32,847 nucleotides of DNA from Microbispora triticiradicis (GTDB taxonomy: Bacteria > Actinomycetota > Actinomycetes > Streptosporangiales > Streptosporangiaceae): the NCBI GenBank assembly GCA_003260025.2, contig QFZU02000135.1, forward strand, positions 1-32,847, read 5' to 3'. Of the stretch, positions 7,323 through 15,239 are shown piece by piece; position 1 is the first letter of the stretch, and the number at the start of each line of letters is the position of its first letter. A program made the translations under genes and the position numbers. A model generated the notes under the pieces. That model worked only from the letters and a program-made list of their open reading frames with translations. It was not told the DNA's origin and searched no databases.

Positions 7323-9119
7323 TCAGCGCTGCCCGCCGTCCCCGCAGTCGGGTGCGCAGAGGCGGCGCGCGATGCCCTTGAGGAAGATGTTGCGGATCTC
7401 CAGCACCGTCTGCGGGAAGAACGCGGCGCCGCCCGTGGCCTTGGCGATGGAGGTCATCTGCGTCCGGTCCTCGTCCTTCTGCGTGTTGTAGGAGATGATC
7501 AGGAGGCTGACCGGCCGCTTGGGATCGAAGGCGCCCTTCAGCTTCCGCAGGATCTCGGTGTTGGAGATGCCGCCGTTCGGGTCGTCGTTGCCGACGCCGT
7601 CGGTGAACAGCAGGATCGTGTTGACCTTGTCGGGCTCGTACTCCTTGGTCATCTTCTGGTAGGCGGCCCAGAGCGTGTCGTTCAGGCCGGTGTTCCCGGT
7701 GGGGATGGCCTGCGCGCTCTGCAGCGCCTTCGTGATCACGTCACGGCGGGTCACGCCGTTGATCTGCTGGGCCAGCGGCCCGATGTGCACGACGGGCTTC
7801 CAGTCGACGCCCTTGCCCTGCAGGTTGTCGGAGAACGCCCAGATGCCGATCTCGGCCTTGTCGGGGAACAGCTTCAGGCCCTCGACGCTGATGTCGGTGA
7901 TCGCGCGCATCCGGGTGATGCCGCTCTTGTCGGCGGGCAGCGCCATGGTGCCGGAGATGTCCATCAGCGCGAGCAGCTTGGTGCCGAGCTTGATCTGGTG
8001 CCAGGCCTGGGAGAGCCGGGTGACGGCCGCCGCGTCCGGCAGCGGGATCGTGGCCGGTTTCTTGGCGCTGACGCCGTTGTCCGGCTTGAGCAGGCTGCCG
8101 CCCTTGCCGTCCGGTGTGCGGAAACCGTAGTCCTGGACGGTCTTCCTGCCGCTGGGCGAGGAGACCTCGGCGGCGAAGGCCTGCGCGGCCTTGCGCGCCG
8201 CGGCGTCCCGGGCCGTGACGATCAGCGGGTAGTCCAGGCTGACCGTGCCCTCGGCCGGATAGAGCGCGACCGCCGGGTTCGAGGGGGTCGTCGTCGTGTT
8301 GTACGACCAGACGGCCTGCTCGGAGGTCACGCCGACGGGAATGCGGGCCGCGGCCTTGGTCAGCGTGGCGAACAGGCTGTCGGGCGACGGCACGGTCGAC
8401 TCCGAGAGCCTGCGCAGCACGCCGACGAGCGTCTCCTCGCTCCCGCCTCCCTGGTTGAGCACGGCGGCCCCGGCCAGCAGCGCGCCGAGACCGGCGGCGT
8501 TCTGGGTGGGGTCGAGCGCGAGCACGCGCACCTTCTTCGCCAGGCCGTCGGGGTTGGCGGCGTTCGCGGCGCTCATCAGGCCGGTCCAGCTCGGGCTGAA
8601 GGCCGACTGCAGCTTGTCCGCGCCGGCCCTGGAAGCGGCCAGCACGACGGGGGTGCTGGCGGCGTTCGCCGCGGGCTTGGGCGCGTTCTTCAGGCCGGTC
8701 AGCCAGAGGCTGGAGTCGGGGATCCACAGGTCGGGGTCGAGCTTGCCGCTGGTGGGTCCGGTGCCGGCCAGCCCGTTGGCGACGTCGGCGGACTGCGCGG
8801 CCTTGACCGTCACGGCGACGCACCTGCCGTCCACCGATTTGCCCGCCTGGCCGAACCTGGAGGCGATCTTCTTGATGGCCGGCTGGATGTCGGGTGAGGC
8901 CACGACGGACAGCGACACCTTCTCGCCGGCGCAACCCGGGCTCTTGTTCACCACCACGTACGCCGCGACGCCGAGGAGCACGGCCAGGGCGACCGCCCCG
9001 GCCAGGGGGACGAGCACCGAGCCCCGCCCGGCCCGCCGCCGCGGCGGGGGCTCGTACGGGGGTTCGTACGGGGGTTCGAAGCCGCCATCGAGCTCGTCTG
9101 TGCGGTGCCGTCCGCCCAC
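7323..9119 (-). CDS. Membrane-anchored solute-binding/VWA fusion protein
   Basis: 598 residues from a GTG at 9119 (AAAGGGGG upstream). A short cytoplasmic stretch contains EPPYEPPYEPP and RRR, followed by one transmembrane helix (about 35-57). Residues 65-350 look like an extracellular solute-binding fold (VSLSVVASPDIQPAIKKIA, then DPDLWIPDSSLWL). Residues about 378-590 form a von Willebrand A domain with the metal site D387-I-S389-G-T391, TGNTGLND (474-481) and FTDGVGN (505-511). The third MIDAS residue is Thr rather than Ser. This architecture occurs in actinomycete surface proteins; the ligand is unknown. C63 and C100 could pair. Gene order puts it upstream of the fused sigma factor, and a signalling link is conceivable but untested. 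Confidence 0.88.
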   Translation of the reverse strand: MGGRHRTDELDGGFEPPYEPPYEPPPRRRAGRGSVLVPLAGAVALAVLLGVAAYVVVNKSPGCAGEKVSLSVVASPDIQPAIKKIASRFGQAGKSVDGRCVAVTVKAAQSADVANGLAGTGPTSGKLDPDLWIPDSSLWLTGLKNAPKPAANAASTPVVLAASRAGADKLQSAFSPSWTGLMSAANAANPDGLAKKVRVLALDPTQNAAGLGALLAGAAVLNQGGGSEETLVGVLRRLSESTVPSPDSLFATLTKAAARIPVGVTSEQAVWSYNTTTTPSNPAVALYPAEGTVSLDYPLIVTARDAAARKAAQAFAAEVSSPSGRKTVQDYGFRTPDGKGGSLLKPDNGVSAKKPATIPLPDAAAVTRLSQAWHQIKLGTKLLALMDISGTMALPADKSGITRMRAITDISVEGLKLFPDKAEIGIWAFSDNLQGKGVDWKPVVHIGPLAQQINGVTRRDVITKALQSAQAIPTGNTGLNDTLWAAYQKMTKEYEPDKVNTILLFTDGVGNDDPNGGISNTEILRKLKGAFDPKRPVSLLIISYNTQKDEDRTQMTSIAKATGGAAFFPQTVLEIRNIFLKGIARRLCAPDCGDGGQR

Positions 9120-9233
9120 GGTGCCCCCTTTCTACACAATTTCTTAGGGGACGATACTGGCAGGGCGAAGCATGGTGTTACGGCCGTTTCTCCGTCTGAG
9201 CATGGTTCCGTCCGGCATGGTTCGCGAACGGCG

Positions 9234-9245
9234 TACCCTGGGCCG
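9234..9245 (+). promoter_or_regulatory. Likely leaderless promoter of the RNA methyltransferase gene
   Basis: TACCCT (9234-9239) is a good actinobacterial -10 box and lies exactly 6 bases before the GTG at 9246. No Shine-Dalgarno is present. Transcription starting at the G of GTG would give a leaderless mRNA. The -35 region is weak. Confidence 0.5.
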
Positions 9246-10049
9246 GTGGTCATCCCGGTCGAGGACGCCGCCGACGCCCGTCTGGCGGATTACGTGCGGT
9301 TGCGCGACGTCGACCTGCGCAGGAGCGTGGAGAGCGAGCGCGGGCTGTTCGTCGCCGAGGGCGAGAAGGTGATCAGGCGCGCGATCGGGGCCGGCCATCC
9401 GGTGCGCTCGGTGCTCACCACGGCCAAGTGGCTCGACGCGCTCGCCGACGTCGTCGGCGGGACCACCGTCTACCTGGTCTCCGACGAGGTGATGGAGGGG
9501 GTGACCGGCTTCCCGGTGCACCGTGGCGCGCTCGCCGCCATGGAACGGACCGAACTGCCCTCCGTCGGCGCCCTCCTGTCGGACGCGGAGCGGATCCTCG
9601 TCCTGGAGGACCTGGTCGACCACGGCAACGTGGGGGCGATCTTCCGCTGCGCGGCGGCGCTCGGCGTCGGCGCGATCGTGCTGTCGCCGCGCTGCGCCGA
9701 CCCCCTCTACCGCAGGGCCGTCAAGGTGTCGATGGGCGCGGTCTTCGCCATCCCGTACGCCCGGATGACCGACTGGCACGGCGGGCTGGCGGAGGTCAGG
9801 GCGGCCGGGTTCCGCCTGCTGGCGCTCACGCCGGACCAGTCGGCCGTGCCGCTGGACGAGGCCCCGCTGTCCGGCCGGGTCGCCCTCATGCTCGGGTCCG
9901 AGGGCGACGGGCTGTCGTCCCACTGGCTGCACGAGGCCGACCAGCCCGTCTGCATCCCGATGAGCCCCCGGGCGATGGACCTCGGCGTCGACTCGCTCAA
10001 CGTGGTCGCCGCCGCGGCCGTCGCCTGCCACGGCCTGCTCAGGCGCTGA
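9246..10049 (+). CDS. TrmH/SpoU-family RNA 2'-O-methyltransferase
   Basis: 267 residues. The N-terminal substrate-binding part (about 10-95; SERGLFVAEGEKVIRRA) precedes a SPOUT knot domain. Family motifs are LEDLVDHGNVGAIFR (motif 1), LMLGSEGDGLS (motif 2) and VCIPM...DSLNVVAAAAV (motif 3, with the SAM-binding turn). It should transfer a methyl group from SAM to a ribose 2'-OH of rRNA or tRNA; the exact nucleotide cannot be told. An ATG at 9105 is in frame, but residues before VVIPVEDAADARL do not look like the family and would cross the neighbour's start, so I prefer GTG 9246. The gene ends one base from the convergent carboxypeptidase stop codon. Confidence 0.9.
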   Translation: MVIPVEDAADARLADYVRLRDVDLRRSVESERGLFVAEGEKVIRRAIGAGHPVRSVLTTAKWLDALADVVGGTTVYLVSDEVMEGVTGFPVHRGALAAMERTELPSVGALLSDAERILVLEDLVDHGNVGAIFRCAAALGVGAIVLSPRCADPLYRRAVKVSMGAVFAIPYARMTDWHGGLAEVRAAGFRLLALTPDQSAVPLDEAPLSGRVALMLGSEGDGLSSHWLHEADQPVCIPMSPRAMDLGVDSLNVVAAAAVACHGLLRR

Positions 10050-10050
10050 C

Positions 10051-10932
10051 TCAGGGGAGCGCGAGCCCCTCCTCGTCGATCCAGTCGAGGAGCCTGCGCG
10101 CGGTGGTGTAGCGCGCCCGTTCGCTGCGCTCGCCCAGCAGCACCCCGACGTACGTGCGATCGTCGCGGGTGACGGCGAACGACAGGCAGTATCCGGCCTG
10201 GCGGGTGTAGCCGGTCTTCAGCCCCACCGCGCCGTCCTTCAGCAGTTCGTTGGTGTTGCGCCACACGTGCGCCCGGTGGAGGCGCGACTTCGTCACCGCA
10301 CGCTTGGGGCTCCGGGCGACGGTCGCGATCACCGGGTCCCCCAGCGCGGCCACGGCCAGCGTCGCCTGGTCGCGGGCGGTGGAGTAGCCCTTGGAAGGCA
10401 GCCCGTCGGGGTTGGCGTAACGGGTGTCGCGCAGCCCGAGACGCTTCGCCGTGTCGTTCATCTGCGCCACGAACTTCGCCGTCCCGGGGCCGTACCGCTC
10501 GGCCAGGGCGTGCGCGGCGTCCGCGCCGGAGGGCAGCATGAGCGCGTAGAGCAGGTCGCGCACGGTGAGCCGCTCGCCCGCCCGCAGCCCCGCCGCCGAG
10601 GCGCCGCCGGCCAGCGCGTGCTTAACGTCGGCCTTGGTGATCGTCACCACGTCGTCCAGCCGGGCCCGGCGGCGCACGACGTACGCGGTCATGACCTTGG
10701 TGAGGCTCGCGACCGGCACCCGCCGCGTCTCGCGCTTGGCGAACTGGATCGTTCCCGTCGTGACGTCGACCAGATAGGCCTCGCGGGCCGTCACCGACGG
10801 CGCCGCGGACCGCGCCGCGTGTGCTGTCCCAGAGTGTGCCGCGGACACCGGGCGGGCGTCCGCGGGCGCCGCGGCGGCCCCTGCCGTGACGAGGGCGGCG
10901 GCGGTCAGCGCGATGAGTACCCCGTTACGCAT
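10051..10932 (-). CDS. D-alanyl-D-alanine carboxypeptidase (peptidase S11, PBP5-like)
   Basis: 293 residues. A signal peptide covers about 1-27. The three penicillin-binding motifs are visible: S76-L-T-K79 with the nucleophile serine, S135-G-A137 (SxN-type, Ala in place of Asn), and K239-T-G241. The enzyme should trim the terminal D-Ala of peptidoglycan stem peptides outside the membrane. There is no C-terminal amphipathic anchor, so it may be released or held otherwise. Its start ATG overlaps the end of the DedA-like gene (ATGCGTAA, 8-base overlap), so the two are translationally coupled in one operon. The alanine in the second motif deserves a check, as Asn is usual in the classical enzymes. 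Confidence 0.92.
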   Translation of the reverse strand: MRNGVLIALTAAALVTAGAAAAPADARPVSAAHSGTAHAARSAAPSVTAREAYLVDVTTGTIQFAKRETRRVPVASLTKVMTAYVVRRRARLDDVVTITKADVKHALAGGASAAGLRAGERLTVRDLLYALMLPSGADAAHALAERYGPGTAKFVAQMNDTAKRLGLRDTRYANPDGLPSKGYSTARDQATLAVAALGDPVIATVARSPKRAVTKSRLHRAHVWRNTNELLKDGAVGLKTGYTRQAGYCLSFAVTRDDRTYVGVLLGERSERARYTTARRLLDWIDEEGLALP

Positions 10933-11449
10933 CCCGACATGATCGCACGGCTTCGGGGGCGGGGGCGCCGGGCCGGTTCCTGCGGCGGCGCAGGAGCAGC
11001 GCGACCACGACGGCCGCGGCGAGCACGGCCGCGGCGGCCAGCGCCGGGGACCGGGCGGCGAGCGACAGCCAGGCCCACAGGAGCGAGTAGAGACCGAAGG
11101 AGGTCACCGGCACCCAGGTCAGGCAGCCGAGGGCGCTCGCCACCAGATACCAGCGGTAGTCCACCCGCAGCGCGCCGGCCACCCACGGCAGGGTGTGCCG
11201 GAGACCGGGCACCCAGAAGCAGCTGTACACGGCGAGCGCGCCCCACCGGCGCACCACGCCCTCCACGCGCTCGATGCGCTCCCGGCCGATCCTGCGGCCC
11301 ACCCGGGAGCGGTAGAGGGCGTCGCCGAGCCTGCGGCCGATCCAGTAGTACGCCTGGAACGCGCCGAACAGGGCGACCGCGCCGACCGCGACGACCAGCC
11401 ACAGGGGCAGGCCGAACACCGAGGCCGCCGTGGGGTCAGGGATTCGCAC
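10925..11449 (-). CDS. DedA/VTT-family membrane protein, short form
   Basis: 174 residues from a GTG at 11449 with GGTGAG 5 bases upstream. Hydrophobic segments lie near 13-34, 70-90, 97-118 and 132-152. The conserved DedA core is seen as AYYWIGRRLGD...VEGVVRRWGALAVYSCFWVPGLRHTLPWVAGALRV, with the G-x-(F/V)xPGxR-type motif and the following W/Y-rich helix. DedA proteins recycle or scramble lipid carriers such as undecaprenyl phosphate. Being in one operon with a D,D-carboxypeptidase supports a cell-wall role by inference. It is shorter than the usual 200-220 residues at the N-terminus. A possible iron box lies 31 bases upstream. Confidence 0.8.
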   Translation of the reverse strand: MRIPDPTAASVFGLPLWLVVAVGAVALFGAFQAYYWIGRRLGDALYRSRVGRRIGRERIERVEGVVRRWGALAVYSCFWVPGLRHTLPWVAGALRVDYRWYLVASALGCLTWVPVTSFGLYSLLWAWLSLAARSPALAAAAVLAAAVVVALLLRRRRNRPGAPAPEAVRSCRDA

Positions 11450-11479
11450 GTGCTCTCACCACCGGTCCGGGGGGAGTCA

Positions 11480-11498
11480 TCAGGCAAGCCTCACCTTA
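11480..11498. promoter_or_regulatory. Candidate DtxR/IdeR-type iron box
   Basis: The 19 bases at 11480-11498 match the consensus TTAGGTTAGGCTNACCTAA at about 14 of 19 positions, including the strong CTCACCT half. The site lies 31 bases upstream of the DedA-like start, where a DmdR/IdeR repressor would block transcription. The left half is weaker, so this is a candidate only. Confidence 0.4.
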
Positions 11499-11591
11499 GC
11501 GTCACCGAACGCCACGTCTGCAAGCAGATGGCAACTCACGGTCAATCCACCCTCCGTACACCTGAGAGTGACGAAAACAACGAGGCGACGG

Positions 11592-11659
11592 GTTCGCGAA
11601 GTTGTGCGGTGTGACGCGGCCGGGGAACGCGCCCACCACCGACAGGGGCCTTCGCGAAC
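11592..11659. repeat. Separated inverted repeat GTTCGCGAAG / CTTCGCGAAC
   Basis: A perfect 10-bp inverted repeat (11592-11601 and 11650-11659) with arms 48 bases apart. Each arm also contains the 8-bp palindrome TTCGCGAA. It lies between the SARP gene stop and the DedA promoter, so it could be a pair of binding sites or a long-stem structure at the SARP mRNA end. Confidence 0.6.
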
Positions 11660-11690
11660 TCGCCTCCGCAGCTCCGGCGCGGGCCTGGAC

Positions 11691-14600
11691 TCATCCGCCG
11701 AGCGCCGCGCCGGCCTCGGCGACCCAGCGCGGCACACCCACCCGCTCGGCCACGGCCAGCGCCTTCTCGTAGTGCTCCCGGGACGGCAGGCCGAGCCGTA
11801 CGGCGAGGTCCCCGAGGGTCTTGGCCACCGGCCAGAGGGCGACCACCCCCGTGCCCGCCCCGGCGATGCGGTCGTGGAAGGGCGCTAGCTTCTCGTACGC
11901 CTCCCGCATCCGGCCCTCGTCGTCGAGCAGCATCCCCGCGAGCGCGCGCCAGATGAGCGTCAGCTCGTAGAGGAAGTCGGTGCGGACCGGCTCCCGGCTC
12001 GCGGCCACCACCCGGGCGTCCCGGTCGTGGCCCGCGGCGGCGAGCGCCACGGCGTAGGCGTCGAGCGTCCACTTGGCGCCGCGCTGATGGGCCTCGCTCA
12101 GCGGATCGACCATCTCCGCGGCCCGCCCGTCCACCAGGTGCAGGCAGAACGTGGCGATCAGCGGCAGGTCCTGGCGGCCTTCGAGCATGCCCGCCCGCGC
12201 GGTCAGCCGGGCCGCGTTGCGGTAGGCGCGCTCGGCCCCCGCGTAGTCGCCGGTGATCATCAGCCGCTGCCCGGCGTACCACGCGCCGACGGCGGCGGGG
12301 GCGGGCAGGTCGTAACGCCGTCCGAGCCGCTCGGCCTGGGCGAGGTGCTCGTCGGCCTCGGCGAAGGCGCCCCGCGCCGCCGCGCACTCCAGCAGCACGA
12401 GGTGCGCCAGCGTCTGCACGGCGATCTGACCCGACTCCGCGCCGACCCGCAGCAGTTCGCGGCCGATCGTCTCCCGCTCGTCGACCTGCGTCAGCGTGTA
12501 CGACTGCCGCAGCCGGCCGCTCAGCGCCATCGCGAGCAGCGCGGGGTCGCCGCTCGACCTGGCCAGCTCCTCGGCCTCCAGCGACGCCTGGTAGCCGCGC
12601 TCGGTCGCCGACCCCTCCAGTTCGAGGGCGAGCGTGGCGAGCAGGCTGGCCCGCAGCGACTGCTCTCCCGCCGGCAGCTCGACCAGGGCCTTCTCGGTGA
12701 CGTCGACGATCTCCCAGGCCGTGCGGGTGAAGTCACGGGCGATGCCCTTGTGCGGCACCGCGAGGGCCGCCGCGACGCGGGCGGTCAGCTCCAGGTCGCC
12801 GAATGGCAGCGCGACCGCCATCGCCTCTCCCCGGTGCGCGCGGGCGGCGGTCATGTCGCCGCACAGCGCCAGCGCCCTGATCATGCGCAGCTGTAACTCC
12901 AGCCGGTTCCGTACGGGTCCCCGGCCCGCGTGCGCCCGGTCGAAGGCGGCGATGGCCTGCTGCCACAGGGTGGCCGCCTCCCGGTGGGCGAACCTCCGCT
13001 CGGCCTGCTCGGCCGCGAGGCCGGCGTACCGCACCGCCTTGGCGGCCGTCTCCACCGTGCCCGCCGCGTCGTAGTGGTGGGCCAGCGCGGCGACGTCGTT
13101 CGGGCTGCGCTGCTCGATGACGGAGGCGACCGCCGCGTGCAGCCGCGACCGGCGCAGCCGGGAGGCGTCGGAGTAGAACGTGTCCCTGACCAGGTCGTGG
13201 TCGAACCTGAGCTTCCCGGGGCCGGGCTCGGTCACGAGGCCGGCGAGCAGCGCCGCCTCGACCGCGTCCACCACCGCGTCCTCGTCGCCCGAGACGTCGA
13301 CGAGCACGTCCACGTCCACGTCGCGGCCGATCACCGCGGCCTGGAGCAGCACCTGCTGGGCCCGCTCGGGGAGCCGGGCGATCCGCCGCCGCAACACGTC
13401 GCGCACGCCCGAGGGCACCTCGGAGATGTCCGCCTCGGCCTCGAACAGGCGGGCCGTCTCCTTCACGAAGAACGGGTTGCCCCCGGCCCGCTCGACGATC
13501 GTGCTGACGACCTCCTCGTCCACCTCGCGTACGCAGGTCGCCCGGACCAGTTCCGCCACCGCCGCGTCGTCCAGGCCGCCGAGGCCGACCCGCACCGGGT
13601 CGAGCCGGGCCAGCGCGGCCAGCACGTCCTGCTGCTGGTCGTTCAGCTCGCCGTCGCGGCAGGTCACCACGACCAGCACCCGGCTGGCGGCGAGCAGGCT
13701 CGGCAGCGCGCGCAGCAGCGCGAGCGTCTGGTCGTCGGCCCAGTGCAGGTCCTCCAGGAGGATCAGCAGCGGAGCCTCCCTGGCGACCGCGGACAGGTAG
13801 CCGCCGACCGCCCGGTGCAGCCGGAAGCCCCCCGACGTCTCGTCGTCGCCCGTGTCCGGGGCGGCGTCGTCCAGCAGCGGCGCGAGCAGCGCGGCGTACT
13901 CGCCCGCGCCCCTGCGGGAGATGAGGGCGCGCAGCACCTCCACCCAGGCCCAGCCCGGCGGGGTCGCCGTGCTGTCGGGGCAGCCGCCGGTCGCCCCTAT
14001 CCAGCCCTCCTGCTCCAGCCGCTCGAACAGCCGCCGTACGAGCGTCGTCTTGCCCGCGCCGGGGTCGCCGCTGATCACGGCGACGGTGAACCGGCCCGCC
14101 TGCGCGCGGGGCACGGCGGAGGCGAGCGCGGCCAGCTCGGCGTCGCGCCCGACGAACGGCTCGGGCTCCAGCGGCGGCGCGTCCCCGGTCGCGACCGGGC
14201 GCGGCGGCCAGGTCGCGGTGATCTCGACGGGCCGGCGGGGCGCGGGCAGCACGAGGTCGAGCCCGGGATCCTGGGCGAGGATGTCCGACTCCAGCTTCCG
14301 CAGCGCGGGACCGGGGTCGATGCCCAGCTCGTCGTCCAGGATCGTGCGGGCCCTGCGCAGGGCGGCCAGGGCGTCGCCCTGGCGCCCGCACCGGTAAAGG
14401 CCGAGCGCGAGCAGCCGCCAGCCCTCCTCGCGCAGGGCGTGCTCGGTGGTCAGCGCCTCCAGGTCGGGCACGGTCTCGGCGTGCAGGCCCATCCGCAGCC
14501 CGGCGTCGGCGTGCCGTTCCCTGGCCACCAGGCGCAGCTCGCTGAGCCGCGCCACCTCCGCCTCGGCCCACGACTGGTCGGCGAAGTCCGAGTACGGCGT

Positions 14601-15035
14601 GCCCTGCCACAGCGCGAGCGCCGACTCCAGCCGGGCCCGGGCGGACTGCGGGTTCTCCTCCAGCCGCTCTCCGGCCGACCGGACCGTGGCCTCGAAGCGC
14701 AGCGCGTCGACCTGCTCGGGCGCGGCGCGCAGGGCGTAGCCGGACGCGACGGTCACGAGCAGCCGGTTCGGCCCGCCGCGCGGCCGGTTCGGCTCCAGCA
14801 CCCGGCGCAGCCGGGAGATGTACACCTGCAGGCCCGACTGCGCGCCCTTGGCCGCGTCGTCGTCCCACAGGTCGAACAGCAGGGTGTCCACCGGCACCAC
14901 CTGGCCGCGCGCGGCGAGGAGGCGGGCCAGCACCGCCCGCTGCCGCAGCCCGCCGAGGTCGAGCTCGGCGGCGCCGTCGTGCGCCCCCACCGGCCCGAGG
15001 ACCCGGAACGTCACCGGGCTCGTCGGGGGAGTCAT
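11691..15035 (-). CDS. SARP/AfsR-family regulator with AAA ATPase and TPR-like C-terminus
   Basis: 1114 residues from ATG 15035 (AGAGGAG 7 bases upstream). An OmpR-type winged helix occupies about 8-104 (FRVLGPVG...LGGLRQRAVLARLLA...LFDLWDDD...LQVYISRLRRVL). The bacterial transcriptional activation domain is at about 110-255. After FVGRDAEL (294-301) comes an NTPase with Walker A GDPGAGKTT (323-331) and Walker B LILLEDLHWADD. The long C-terminal half is alpha-helical and TPR-like. There is no LuxR helix-turn-helix at the end, so DNA binding rests on the N-terminal domain. Such regulators usually activate secondary-metabolite or developmental genes by binding direct repeats with an 11-bp period; two such repeat sets lie upstream. 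No biosynthetic cluster is evident beside it, so the target is open. Confidence 0.93.
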   Translation of the reverse strand: MTPPTSPVTFRVLGPVGAHDGAAELDLGGLRQRAVLARLLAARGQVVPVDTLLFDLWDDDAAKGAQSGLQVYISRLRRVLEPNRPRGGPNRLLVTVASGYALRAAPEQVDALRFEATVRSAGERLEENPQSARARLESALALWQGTPYSDFADQSWAEAEVARLSELRLVARERHADAGLRMGLHAETVPDLEALTTEHALREEGWRLLALGLYRCGRQGDALAALRRARTILDDELGIDPGPALRKLESDILAQDPGLDLVLPAPRRPVEITATWPPRPVATGDAPPLEPEPFVGRDAELAALASAVPRAQAGRFTVAVISGDPGAGKTTLVRRLFERLEQEGWIGATGGCPDSTATPPGWAWVEVLRALISRRGAGEYAALLAPLLDDAAPDTGDDETSGGFRLHRAVGGYLSAVAREAPLLILLEDLHWADDQTLALLRALPSLLAASRVLVVVTCRDGELNDQQQDVLAALARLDPVRVGLGGLDDAAVAELVRATCVREVDEEVVSTIVERAGGNPFFVKETARLFEAEADISEVPSGVRDVLRRRIARLPERAQQVLLQAAVIGRDVDVDVLVDVSGDEDAVVDAVEAALLAGLVTEPGPGKLRFDHDLVRDTFYSDASRLRRSRLHAAVASVIEQRSPNDVAALAHHYDAAGTVETAAKAVRYAGLAAEQAERRFAHREAATLWQQAIAAFDRAHAGRGPVRNRLELQLRMIRALALCGDMTAARAHRGEAMAVALPFGDLELTARVAAALAVPHKGIARDFTRTAWEIVDVTEKALVELPAGEQSLRASLLATLALELEGSATERGYQASLEAEELARSSGDPALLAMALSGRLRQSYTLTQVDERETIGRELLRVGAESGQIAVQTLAHLVLLECAAARGAFAEADEHLAQAERLGRRYDLPAPAAVGAWYAGQRLMITGDYAGAERAYRNAARLTARAGMLEGRQDLPLIATFCLHLVDGRAAEMVDPLSEAHQRGAKWTLDAYAVALAAAGHDRDARVVAASREPVRTDFLYELTLIWRALAGMLLDDEGRMREAYEKLAPFHDRIAGAGTGVVALWPVAKTLGDLAVRLGLPSREHYEKALAVAERVGVPRWVAEAGAALGG

Positions 15036-15080
15036 GGGGCGCTCCTCTGCTGTTGTCGTTTGCCAGGGCGGACGGGATGG

Positions 15081-15099
15081 CAGGCGTCTGTCAGGCGTC
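15081..15099. promoter_or_regulatory. Tandem CAGGCGTC repeat with 11-bp period, possible SARP site
   Basis: CAGGCGTC occurs at 15081-15088 and 15092-15099, start to start 11 bp, 46 bases upstream of the SARP start codon. SARPs bind direct repeats in one-turn register, so self-regulation is plausible. I do not see a convincing -10 at the ideal distance. Confidence 0.45.
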
Positions 15100-15166
15100 A
15101 CCGTATGCGCGCCCCGAAGCGGGCACAAGGCTTTCCCCAAGCCGTGCGCCCTCACCTTCTCGCCCT

Positions 15167-15206
15167 GCGATATTAGGCGATCAACCGGGTGATCACGGGC
15201 GATATC
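15167..15206. promoter_or_regulatory. Phased GCGAT/GTGAT repeats upstream of the SARP gene
   Basis: GCGAT at 15167, GCGAT at 15177, GTGAT at 15189 and GCGAT at 15199 are spaced 10, 12 and 10 bases apart, close to helical phasing. The set includes the palindromes GTGATCAC and GATATC. It lies between the SARP gene and the YbhN-like gene stop, some 130-170 bases before the SARP start. Confidence 0.4.
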
Positions 15207-15239
15207 GGGGTGAGTCTCGCGGCGGGACTGGCGAGAGGC

